Source of the DNA: Candidatus Thorarchaeota archaeon
GTDB taxonomy: Archaea; Asgardarchaeota; Thorarchaeia; Thorarchaeales; Thorarchaeaceae
Direction: 5' to 3'
DNA length: 10,912 nucleotides
Assembly (NCBI GenBank): GCA_023134215.1
Contig: JAGLUV010000029.1
Location: forward strand, 1 to 10,912
Shown here in pieces: positions 1 to 6,537 of this stretch. A program made the translations under genes and the position numbers. The notes beneath the pieces were generated by a model. It worked only from the letters and a program-made list of their open reading frames with translations, was not told the DNA's origin and searched no databases. Numbering within the stretch: the first letter of the stretch is position 1; each line of letters starts with the position of its first letter.

Positions 1-219
1 TCCCTTATTATAATACCTATCATTTCAGCATTTGAACGAACTCAACTACTCGCAACTCCTGCATTCCGTTTATCCCCTGCCTAGTGTTGCATCTTCATGC
101 ACATCCAATGGGCGTGCACAGCGAGCAGAAGTTTCGTTTGCGATCATCTAACTGGATTGTTTCGTACGGTCTTGAATCGATGTTAAATCTTATAGCCAAA
201 CGCAAGCAGGCTATATTGA
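1..219. other. Left-edge non-coding stretch, upstream region of the DUF460 gene
   Basis: No convincing gene is visible. One frame on the plus strand is open from the window edge to a stop at 82-84 (27 codons) and could be the tail of a gene cut by the edge, but nothing in it is recognisable. The first 20 bases are AT-rich. A weak 5-bp inverted repeat (TGCAC at 98-102, GTGCA at 114-118) is present. A TATA-like run around 183-194 (TTAAATCTTATA) sits 25 to 45 bases before the candidate starts of the following gene and may be its promoter. Confidence 0.4.
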
Positions 220-2250
220 GTGCAAAGCTTCATGGTCGATGACAATGTTCTCATAATGGGGTTCGATATACTTCCCTCTAAGAGTCCGCGCTCGAAGACA
301 GCTCCAAAGTTTGCATGTGTGATAATGAGAAATGGAACAGTACTGAGCGAATATCCAGAGATATCGCGCGCTAACTTGTTAAGATTAACCCGGGAGATTG
401 ACCCCAAATGGCTCTGCACAGACAACATTTTCGAGATAATCCGTGACAGCAAATCCTTGTACAAACTAGTTGAGAGATTGCCTCATGAAACTCGTCTTGT
501 TCAAGTTACAGGAGTTCCTCCGCGTCAAGTTGCGCTCAAGAAACTTGCCAAACGACATGGACTCAGTGTACGCGGGAAGCCAACTCCACTCGAATCCGCT
601 CGGCTTGCAGCACATCTTGCGTGGCTAGGAGTCGGATACAGCCTGGAGTGCTTTAGCGAACAAACAGAAATCAGTGTGACACGCGGACGGAAGATGGGCA
701 AAGGGGGGCAGAGTGCGAATCGATATCGCAGGAGAATCCATTCTGAAATTCAGCAGATGACCCGTTTCGTGGAATCCCAACTCAAGACAGCGGGCATCGA
801 GTACGATATTGACATTCGGCATTCGGACTTTGGCTATGCCAGTGCCCGAATAGTTGCGTATGCTCCCTTGCCAGCTATACGACGCCTTGTTGAGCGTAAG
901 CGTGGAGGAGATTTTAATGTCCTCATTTCACCTGTGAGAAAACGGACTGAATTCATCCCATTAGAGCGTGGTCCCATTTCCACTCAACTTCAACCTAGAT
1001 TCTTCATCTTGGGCATCGATCCTGGTACGACTGCAGCAATTTGCCTTTTATCACTGGATGGTCGCGTCCATCTTCTTAAGAGTAGGAAAAGTTTCACCAG
1101 GGCTGACATCATACGCTTGGTATATGAACACGGAATCCCAGTTATGGTGGCTACAGATGTCCCGCGCATTCCTCATTTTGTCGAAAAGATTGGCAAGACG
1201 GTAAACGCCAAGATATACGCTCCTAGTCGACCTATTCCCGTGGCAGATAAGCAGGAGCTGGCAAGAGAGCTATCCGATGTTCGAATCAGAAATGCGCATG
1301 AACGTGACGCATTGACTGCTGCAGTATACGCATACAGGAGCATGCTATCAAAGTTTCAGCAGATTGAACACAAGGTGCGGGAGGAGCAGATTGCTGTTGA
1401 CCGTTCTCATCTCAAAGCCTTGGTACTCAAGGGAATGTCCATAAATGAGGCTATCTCAAACCTAGTTCGAGAGGAATCAAAGCCAGTCGATATCGTGTTA
1501 GAACCTGATGTCCCTGAAGAGGAATTAACTCGGGAACGGTTTGATGCAATTCATTCCAAGCTAGATGCTCTTCGAGCAGAAAACAGGCTTCTTGAGGAGA
1601 GAACAGAGGATCTAGAGCGCTTAGTCGAGTTCTTGAGATTCAGAGAGAGCGAGTTGACCCATAGTCTTGACATAGTCGCCCAGAAGAACCACTGGGAAAT
1701 CAAGCGCGACCGTGAAGTAGTCAAGAAGAAGTCAGAGTTGAAGCGGGCTCAACAAGATATTGAAGAGCACCGCAAACAACTGGGGAGTCTCCGAAGACGG
1801 TTTGCTCAGCTTAGGGGTGTCAAGCATCTCGAGATGCGTGGTGATATGCTGGCAGTGAAGGTTCTTGAGAAGTTCACACAAGAATCCATTGAGGAGTACA
1901 TTACTAAGGTCGCTACCCTGAAGTGCGGTGATATAGTCCTCTTTGAAGACGCGAGCGGGGGTGGACCCGCAACCGCGCAAATGTTGATTGACCGCAAGAT
2001 TCGAGCAGTCATCGTTGATACGCCCCTCTCTCATCTTTCTATGGCGGAGCTTGTCAACGCCATAATACCAGTCATTGATGCGAAAGAAGTCGCGCTGAAG
2101 AGAGTAGATGAATTCGCTTTCGTCAACAGAAAGAAATTCGAGCAGAAATTGCAAGAATTCATGAAACGAGTTCAAGAACAAGCGAGGATAAAAGGCGAAG
2201 ACCGCCTTGTGGCTATAATTGAAAAGTACCGGCGAGAAATTGAGCGCTAA
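220..2250 (+). CDS. DUF460 / COG2433 family protein, putative RNase H-fold (RuvC/YqgF-like) nuclease with coiled coil
   Basis: This is a 676-residue protein matching the archaeal DUF460 family (COG2433), described as a possible nuclease of the RNase H fold; its biological role is not established. The N-terminal part (about 12-140) has the family signature GFDILPSKSPRS. A central RNase H-like domain (about 260-375) carries GIDPGT with D267, ATD with D313, and HERDAL with D363, the spacing expected of the acidic catalytic residues. Residues about 435-530 are strongly charged and heptad-like, so probably a coiled coil. A C-terminal domain (about 535-625) holds the conserved run DASGGGPATAQ, followed by a basic helical tail. 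The start is uncertain: GTG at 220, ATG at 232 and ATG at 256 are all in frame, none has a strong ribosome-binding site, and family alignment allows 232 or 256. It converges on LSm with a 20-base gap. Confidence 0.88.
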   Translation: MQSFMVDDNVLIMGFDILPSKSPRSKTAPKFACVIMRNGTVLSEYPEISRANLLRLTREIDPKWLCTDNIFEIIRDSKSLYKLVERLPHETRLVQVTGVPPRQVALKKLAKRHGLSVRGKPTPLESARLAAHLAWLGVGYSLECFSEQTEISVTRGRKMGKGGQSANRYRRRIHSEIQQMTRFVESQLKTAGIEYDIDIRHSDFGYASARIVAYAPLPAIRRLVERKRGGDFNVLISPVRKRTEFIPLERGPISTQLQPRFFILGIDPGTTAAICLLSLDGRVHLLKSRKSFTRADIIRLVYEHGIPVMVATDVPRIPHFVEKIGKTVNAKIYAPSRPIPVADKQELARELSDVRIRNAHERDALTAAVYAYRSMLSKFQQIEHKVREEQIAVDRSHLKALVLKGMSINEAISNLVREESKPVDIVLEPDVPEEELTRERFDAIHSKLDALRAENRLLEERTEDLERLVEFLRFRESELTHSLDIVAQKNHWEIKRDREVVKKKSELKRAQQDIEEHRKQLGSLRRRFAQLRGVKHLEMRGDMLAVKVLEKFTQESIEEYITKVATLKCGDIVLFEDASGGGPATAQMLIDRKIRAVIVDTPLSHLSMAELVNAIIPVIDAKEVALKRVDEFAFVNRKKFEQKLQEFMKRVQEQARIKGEDRLVAIIEKYRREIER

Positions 2251-2270
2251 TCACTGACCACGTAACCTAC

Positions 2271-2501
2271 TTACTCGGGAATTTGAATCCAAAGGATGTT
2301 GTTTCCTCTAATCAGAATTGACCCGTATTTCGCCTTCGTTTCATCATTCTCAAGCTCCTCCGCATCTCCAAGTGTCAGATTCATGTACTGATCACACCTT
2401 GTTAGGCGTCCGCGGAAGATGCGATCGTCTTTGAGTTTGATTGAAACTATATCACTAAGGCGTTGCTCCAGAGCCTTAATTGGGCTATTCTCTGTGGACA
2501 C
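2271..2501 (-). CDS. LSm/Sm-like archaeal RNA-binding protein
   Basis: This is a small Sm-fold protein of about 76 residues. Archaeal LSm proteins form six- or seven-membered rings that bind U-rich RNA. The Sm1 motif is the stretch from DIVSIKLKDDRIFRGRL through the conserved YMNLTL, and the Sm2 motif is ILIRGNNILWI close to the C-terminus, with the RGNN residues that form the RNA-binding loop. The frame is open to a GTG at 2507, but a GAGG element at 2510-2513 lies only 2 bases from it and 8 bases from the next in-frame GTG at 2499-2501, so the latter is preferred. A minus-strand TATA box (GTTTATAATC, 2535-2544) would place the transcript start near 2514, giving a very short leader. It is divergent from kae1 and convergent with the DUF460 gene. 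Confidence 0.93.
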   Translation of the reverse strand: MSTENSPIKALEQRLSDIVSIKLKDDRIFRGRLTRCDQYMNLTLGDAEELENDETKAKYGSILIRGNNILWIQIPE

Positions 2502-2534
2502 GGGCACTTCCTCATCGGGGGTGCCCGAGGCGGC

Positions 2535-2544
2535 GATTATAAAC
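2535..2544 (-). promoter_or_regulatory. TATA box of the LSm gene
   Basis: On the minus strand this reads GTTTATAATC, a good archaeal TATA element. About 25 bases downstream is the GAGG ribosome-binding site (2510-2513), so the inferred transcript has a leader of about a dozen bases. It lies in the 147-base divergent gap between LSm and kae1. No equally clear TATA box was found for kae1 in that gap; ATTT-rich candidates near 2582-2600 are weak. Confidence 0.55.
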
Positions 2545-2648
2545 CCTTTGCTCTCAGAGGATAGAACGGGCGCAACGAAAGAGTATTTGCCTGACTATTT
2601 CACACTAGGAATTACCGGAAGAACAGTCATTTGCTGGAATGAACAACA

Positions 2649-3644
2649 ATGTCATTACTATGCTTGGGATTGGAGGGAACTGCACATTCATTTGGAGCTG
2701 GTATTGTTTCCAGCGATGGTGATATTCTTTCCAACATCTGGCATATGTTGTCACCTGCTGAGGGAGGAATTCATCCACGTGAGGCCAGTCGTCATCATTC
2801 TGACATGGGTCCTGGGATAATTAAGCGTTCATTGGAGGATGCGGGAGTCAATCATAGTGATATTCAGCTTGTTGCTTTCTCAAGAGGCCCTGGACTTGGA
2901 CCTTGTCTCCGAACTACCGCAACAATGGCACGCACGCTAGCACAGAAATTATCAGTTCCACTTGTCGGTGTGAATCACTGTGTAGCACACATTGAGATAG
3001 GCTGTCTTGAGTCGGGATTTGAAGACCCCGTAACAATCTACGTGTCAGGGGGAAATACACAAGTCATAGCTTTTGCCGGCGGACGTTTTAGAACATTCGG
3101 CGAAACGCTTGACATGGCATTAGGCAATATGCTCGACGTTTTCGGTCGTACCATTGGCATGAGCTTCCCCGCTGGACCGCTCGTTGAACAGGCGGCTGCA
3201 GACGGGGTTAAGTATCACCAACTTCCCTACTCGGTTAAGGGCATGGACCTAAGCTATTCAGGGATGTTGACTGCCGCCAAGAAACTCCATTTAGAGGGGG
3301 TCCCAGTTGTTGACATATGTTTCAGCATTCAAGAAACAGCATTCGGGATGCTTGCTGAGGTTGCGGAGCGCGCAGTTGCTCACACGAAGAAGAACGAAAT
3401 TCTTCTTACTGGTGGAGTGGCACGCAACAACAGACTCACTGAGATTCTCGAAGGTGTGGCAGAACGTCACGACGCCAGCTTTCACAGAGTTTCACCACCT
3501 CTTGCTGGTGATCAAGGAGCAATGATTGCTTGGACTGGCATTCTCCAGCATCAAGCTGGAGATGAACTTCCCATATCTGACTCGCATGTGATGCCTAAGT
3601 GGCGCACGGATGAACAGGACATACTCTGGAGGTGCAGATTCTGA
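2649..3644 (+). CDS. kae1: KEOPS subunit Kae1, tRNA N6-threonylcarbamoyladenosine (t6A) synthase catalytic subunit
   Basis: Kae1 (TsaD/Qri7/OSGEP family) transfers the threonylcarbamoyl group from threonylcarbamoyl-AMP onto A37 of ANN-decoding tRNAs, in the cytoplasm as part of KEOPS. The protein is 331 residues, full length for an archaeal Kae1. It starts with the ASKHA nucleotide-binding signature CLGLEGTAHSFG (5-16). The metal-binding histidines are H110 and H114 in GVNHCVAHIE, and the third ligand is D288 in AGDQGAMIAWTG. The phosphate loops are YVSGGNTQ (131-138) and LLTGGVARNNRL (252-263). The C-terminal DEQDILWR is typical of archaeal Kae1. The ATG start gives the family N-terminus exactly. 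The stop overlaps the bud32 start, so the two are probably co-transcribed and translationally coupled. Unlike in Methanocaldococcus, there is no Kae1-Bud32 fusion. Confidence 0.97.
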   Translation: MSLLCLGLEGTAHSFGAGIVSSDGDILSNIWHMLSPAEGGIHPREASRHHSDMGPGIIKRSLEDAGVNHSDIQLVAFSRGPGLGPCLRTTATMARTLAQKLSVPLVGVNHCVAHIEIGCLESGFEDPVTIYVSGGNTQVIAFAGGRFRTFGETLDMALGNMLDVFGRTIGMSFPAGPLVEQAAADGVKYHQLPYSVKGMDLSYSGMLTAAKKLHLEGVPVVDICFSIQETAFGMLAEVAERAVAHTKKNEILLTGGVARNNRLTEILEGVAERHDASFHRVSPPLAGDQGAMIAWTGILQHQAGDELPISDSHVMPKWRTDEQDILWRCRF

Positions 3645-4270
3645 AGAAGCAGTTGCTGACGCTTGGGGCTGAATCTGCAATTTACATAGTTGAGTGCTGG
3701 GGCATGACTCTTGCACTTAAGTGGCGACCCAGTAAGCCCTACTTACACAATGAAATAGACAAGCTGCTTAGAACATCCCGAACCAGTAGAGAGTGCAAGA
3801 TGCTGACCTTTGCACGCACATTGGGAGTCCCTACTCCAGCTGTGCACTCTGTTGACATCAGCAATCACTCAATTCTAATGGATTTCATCGAGGGTCAGCA
3901 GTTCAAGCATCTTGTTAATATCTCGAGCAAGAAGAGAATCACCACGCTCTGCAACGAATTCGGAAAATTGCTTGGCATTATGCATATGAGCAACATAGTT
4001 CATGGGGATCCGACAACAAGCAATGCAGTTGTTGACACGAAATCCAAAATGTGGCTTGTAGACTTTGGATTGGCAGAGAAGAATGCCACTATTGAGATGA
4101 AGGGTGTTGATATACATCTTCTCCGACGTGCATACGAAACCACACATTGGGATCTTCAAGAAACAATGCTGGAATCCACAATGGAGGGTTACATCGAAAT
4201 ATCAGGTGATGACGCAGAGGCAGTTCTCTCAAGAGCGGATGAGATTCGAGAACGCGGACGTTATCATTGA
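3632..4270 (+). CDS. bud32: KEOPS subunit Bud32, atypical small protein kinase/ATPase
   Basis: Bud32 (PRPK/TP53RK family) is the small RIO-like kinase of KEOPS. Its ATPase activity supports Kae1 in t6A synthesis. The 212-residue protein has the family's compact layout: a P-loop-like LGAESAIY (11-18), the ATP-anchoring lysine K30 in LALKW, the catalytic loop IVHGDPTTSN with D126 and N131, and the DFG motif at 144-146 in WLVDFGLAEK. The Bud32 hallmark KGVDIHLLRRA (157-167) and the C-terminal arginine-rich ERGRY follow. The start is GTG at 3632, inside kae1, and overlaps a GGAGG at 3628-3632. That is too close for normal Shine-Dalgarno spacing, so initiation a few codons downstream at a non-AUG codon is possible. 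The function call is secure; the first residues are not. Confidence 0.95.
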   Translation: MQILKKQLLTLGAESAIYIVECWGMTLALKWRPSKPYLHNEIDKLLRTSRTSRECKMLTFARTLGVPTPAVHSVDISNHSILMDFIEGQQFKHLVNISSKKRITTLCNEFGKLLGIMHMSNIVHGDPTTSNAVVDTKSKMWLVDFGLAEKNATIEMKGVDIHLLRRAYETTHWDLQETMLESTMEGYIEISGDDAEAVLSRADEIRERGRYH

Positions 4271-4430
4271 CATCCACTCAAGGCGTTGATATGAAACGGA
4301 ATACGCTGAATCATCTATTAGACTGCAACCAATTGATGCGAGCCACAAGAATAGGTTTATATCAGCAGCAAAATGGGGATGGAAATACACGGTTTCTCAG
4401 GCTCTATGAGAATTGTAGGAAGCAATCCTG
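4271..4430. other. Intergenic region between bud32 and rps15, holding the rps15 promoter
   Basis: This 160-base gap separates the kae1-bud32 pair from the rps15 unit. It contains a clear TATA box at 4356-4362. An open frame from the ATG at 4291 to a stop just before rps15 gives 46 residues, but it runs through the promoter, resembles nothing recognisable and is probably not a gene. Confidence 0.5.
4356..4362 (+). promoter_or_regulatory. TATA box of the rps15 transcription unit
   Basis: TTTATAT is a canonical archaeal TATA element, preceded by purine-rich sequence (CAAGAATAGG) that could act as a BRE. The expected transcript start is near 4383-4387, giving a leader of about 45 bases. An AGGAAG at 4417-4422 serves as a weak ribosome-binding site 8 bases before the rps15 ATG. 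Confidence 0.6.
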
Positions 4431-4892
4431 ATGGCAAGAATGCACACCCGACGCAAAGGTCAATCTGGAAGCAAGCGCCCCTCAACGCTACGCGCACCAG
4501 AGTGGATTGACAAGGAAAAGGATGCAAAGTGGGTTGAAGCCAAGGTTGTTGAGCTTGCCAAGGCTGGGAACACCCCTTCAATGATAGGACTAATCCTTCG
4601 CGATCAATATGGCATACCCTTGGTAAAAGTAATTGCGGGTAAACGAATTCTTGATATTTTGCGCGAGAACGAGCTAGAGAGAAGAGTTCCTGAGGATCTT
4701 CGCAACATGATTGCGAGAGCCGTTACAATTCGCAGACATTTTGAAGAGAACAAGAAGGATCATGTCGCTAAACGCAGCGTTCAACTTATTGAAAGCAAGA
4801 TACACCGGCTATCTAAGTACTATAAGAAGACCCATGTTCTGCCCGCTGATTTCAAGTATACTCCAGCCGAAGCTGCCTTACTCTTGAGATAA
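4431..4892 (+). CDS. rps15: 30S ribosomal protein S15 (uS15, archaeal S15p/S13e type)
   Basis: This small-subunit ribosomal protein binds the 16S rRNA central domain. The 153-residue length is normal for the archaeal/eukaryotic form, which is longer than the bacterial protein because of its N-terminal extension. The basic start MARMHTRRKGQSGSKRP is typical of that extension. The core helices include NTPSMIGLILRDQYGIPLVK (about 47-66) and the conserved rRNA-binding segment KRSVQLIESKIHRLSKYYKK (about 114-133). The ATG at 4431 gives the family N-terminus. It leads a unit followed 34 bases later by the RecJ-like gene and then pcc1. The rps15-recJ-pcc1 order is recurrent in archaea, as known from other genomes. 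Confidence 0.97.
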   Translation: MARMHTRRKGQSGSKRPSTLRAPEWIDKEKDAKWVEAKVVELAKAGNTPSMIGLILRDQYGIPLVKVIAGKRILDILRENELERRVPEDLRNMIARAVTIRRHFEENKKDHVAKRSVQLIESKIHRLSKYYKKTHVLPADFKYTPAEAALLLR

Positions 4893-4926
4893 TCTTATCA
4901 CACTGAGCGAGTTCCCTTGAACTGAA

Positions 4927-6273
4927 ATGAGTAAGAAAGCTCAGGGGACCTCTAGTTTCAAGTCACTTGAAAAACAGCTAGAACAAGTCACCTTCAGAAA
5001 GAACGAGCGCATCCTCATTATTAGCTCTCCACATCCCAGAGCAACCCTATCCGCAGCGCTGCTCTCTACAGCGATTCTGAGGTCCAGCAGGATCTTCCAT
5101 ATCACTTTCGTTCATCCTCATCTAGACATTGAAGAAATCAACAATATACGAAAGACACACTCCAACTCTGCTATTATTGCTGTAGGGATTGATGTTTTTG
5201 GGAAAAGGCGCTTGAAGAAGGGAACGAGCTATCCTGTGTTCATAGGCGGGATGCTCCATTCTGAGCATAACGAGTCGCCGAGCATAGGATCTGCAAGTGA
5301 CGTTGCAGCAGCAGCCTATATTCTAGCCAAAGAGAAGTTCAAAATAAATGACAGAACTCTCCAGCTCGCTGCCGCAGGCACACTAATTCACAATACTTCA
5401 AATACGCCTATCAAAGGTGCATCACGAAAAGTTGTTTCACTAGCTGAAAAGGGAGATCTACTGAAAGAAAGGAAGGGATTCAAGTTGTTTGGAAGCAACT
5501 TTCTTCCAGCGGTGAGCGCCCTCCTGTATAGCACTTTCCCATACTTGAAGGGCATCAGTGGAGTCCAAGAGAGATGCGAACACATCCTTGAAGAAGCGAA
5601 TATTCCAATATCCAAGCGTCGAGGTCCCATAACTTCACTGGATACAAAAGAGGCGCAACGTCTGACCTCACAACTTATTCCCAACCTCGATTCAACTGCA
5701 ATTCCAGGTGTCCTTGGGCAAGATTTCTCCTTTCCAACAGAAAGTGAAGAGAGCCCCCTGCACCTCCTGTCGGGAATAAAAGCACTTTCACAATCAGCGT
5801 GGAGTAGATGGGATTTGGGAGCATCAGTCGCCGTATGGATGGGCGACCGTGCTAGGATATTGAGATCGTTTATTGACTCGCACATGGCTCATACCCGCGA
5901 TGTGATTGCAGGCATACAGAACCTTGCATCATCTCTTGACAAAGCAACTTCTGAAGACAGCGATCTGGATGCAATTGTGACAATTCCACTTGTTGGAACG
6001 CACGAATCTGTGCTTCCTGATGTTGCACGAATCGCTCTACAATCATATCTTGTTAACAAGGATGGGTTTGTGATGCTAACCACAGAGGCCTGCACCGAAG
6101 TTGCTTGGGATACCAAGAAAGCTAGTCTTCACCAAGTTACCAATGCCATGAATACTCTTGGACTGGTTTCAGTACCCACCTCAGCTAGCTCTCTCAAGCT
6201 GGAAACAACATCGCCAAATGAACAAGGGATAATTGCAGAAGCCCTATGCTCCCTCGGGGGTAGCAGCTCATGA
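4927..6273 (+). CDS. Archaeal RecJ/GAN-like DHH-superfamily protein with degenerate active site (Cdc45-like)
   Basis: The 448-residue protein resembles the archaeal RecJ-like (GAN) phosphoesterases, some of which bind GINS and MCM as the archaeal counterpart of Cdc45. Similarity is clearest in the middle: a region ending in RKGFKLFGSN (about 182-191), LLYSTFPYLKGISG (199-212), and the DHHA1-like LSQSAWSRWDLGASVAVWMGD (about 287-307). The catalytic motifs are missing. Where motif I should read like HxDADG there is SSPHPRATLSAALL (33-46), and where DHH should stand there is FIGGMLHSEHN (105-115). The CGR-like residues of the DHHA1 motif are also replaced. I infer a protein without nuclease activity, probably a replication-complex component. 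There is no strong ribosome-binding site before the ATG. The stop overlaps the pcc1 start in ATGA, so the two are coupled. An alternative role in RNA metabolism cannot be excluded. Confidence 0.75.
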   Translation: MSKKAQGTSSFKSLEKQLEQVTFRKNERILIISSPHPRATLSAALLSTAILRSSRIFHITFVHPHLDIEEINNIRKTHSNSAIIAVGIDVFGKRRLKKGTSYPVFIGGMLHSEHNESPSIGSASDVAAAAYILAKEKFKINDRTLQLAAAGTLIHNTSNTPIKGASRKVVSLAEKGDLLKERKGFKLFGSNFLPAVSALLYSTFPYLKGISGVQERCEHILEEANIPISKRRGPITSLDTKEAQRLTSQLIPNLDSTAIPGVLGQDFSFPTESEESPLHLLSGIKALSQSAWSRWDLGASVAVWMGDRARILRSFIDSHMAHTRDVIAGIQNLASSLDKATSEDSDLDAIVTIPLVGTHESVLPDVARIALQSYLVNKDGFVMLTTEACTEVAWDTKKASLHQVTNAMNTLGLVSVPTSASSLKLETTSPNEQGIIAEALCSLGGSSS

Positions 6274-6512
6274 TGAGAATTGACTTGGCCATTAATCTCA
6301 CAGATGCCGCATATGCAGTCAGAGTACTAGAGTCGGTATCACCTGACAACTTACCCTTGCCGCCCGGGTTGAAGATTGAGATGACTAGAAGCGGCAGAAC
6401 GCTTACCTGTGTGATCGAATCCACCCGCGGATTGGACAGCTTGAGGGCCACCTTGGAAGATTTGACATCAGCGATTGACCTTACACTGAGAACACATGAA
6501 GCAATCGATTGA
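6270..6512 (+). CDS. pcc1: KEOPS subunit Pcc1
   Basis: Pcc1 is the small dimerising scaffold of KEOPS that binds Kae1 and helps bind tRNA for t6A37 synthesis. The protein has 80 residues, normal for archaeal Pcc1 (CTAG/Pcc1 family). It shows the alternating strand pattern at the N-terminus (MRIDLAINLTDAAYAVRVL), a central TLTCVIES strand, and the family's diagnostic RGLDSLRATLEDLTSAIDL helix (about 54-72). The gene begins inside the stop of the RecJ-like gene (ATGA); a second ATG directly follows at 6273, so the start may be one codon later. With kae1 and bud32 upstream, three KEOPS subunits lie within 4 kb. No Cgi121 gene is seen in the window. It converges with the FAU-1-like gene across 25 bases. 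Confidence 0.9.
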   Translation: MMRIDLAINLTDAAYAVRVLESVSPDNLPLPPGLKIEMTRSGRTLTCVIESTRGLDSLRATLEDLTSAIDLTLRTHEAID

Positions 6513-6537
6513 TACATCTCAGTTTTCAGCGATTTAG

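Noticed and set aside
1732..2181. A 149-residue minus-strand open frame inside the DUF460 gene
   Set aside because: It is antisense to the conserved coiled-coil and C-terminal region of DUF460 and looks like a shadow of that gene's codon pattern.
2419..2820. A 133-residue plus-strand open frame overlapping LSm and the start of kae1
   Set aside because: It overlaps two secure genes in other frames, spans the LSm promoter and has no recognisable motif.
4291..4431. A 46-codon open frame between bud32 and rps15
   Set aside because: It runs through the rps15 TATA box and has no ribosome-binding site or recognisable sequence.
5388..5885. A 165-residue minus-strand open frame inside the RecJ-like gene
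   Set aside because: It is antisense to a conserved part of the RecJ-like protein and shows no family resemblance.
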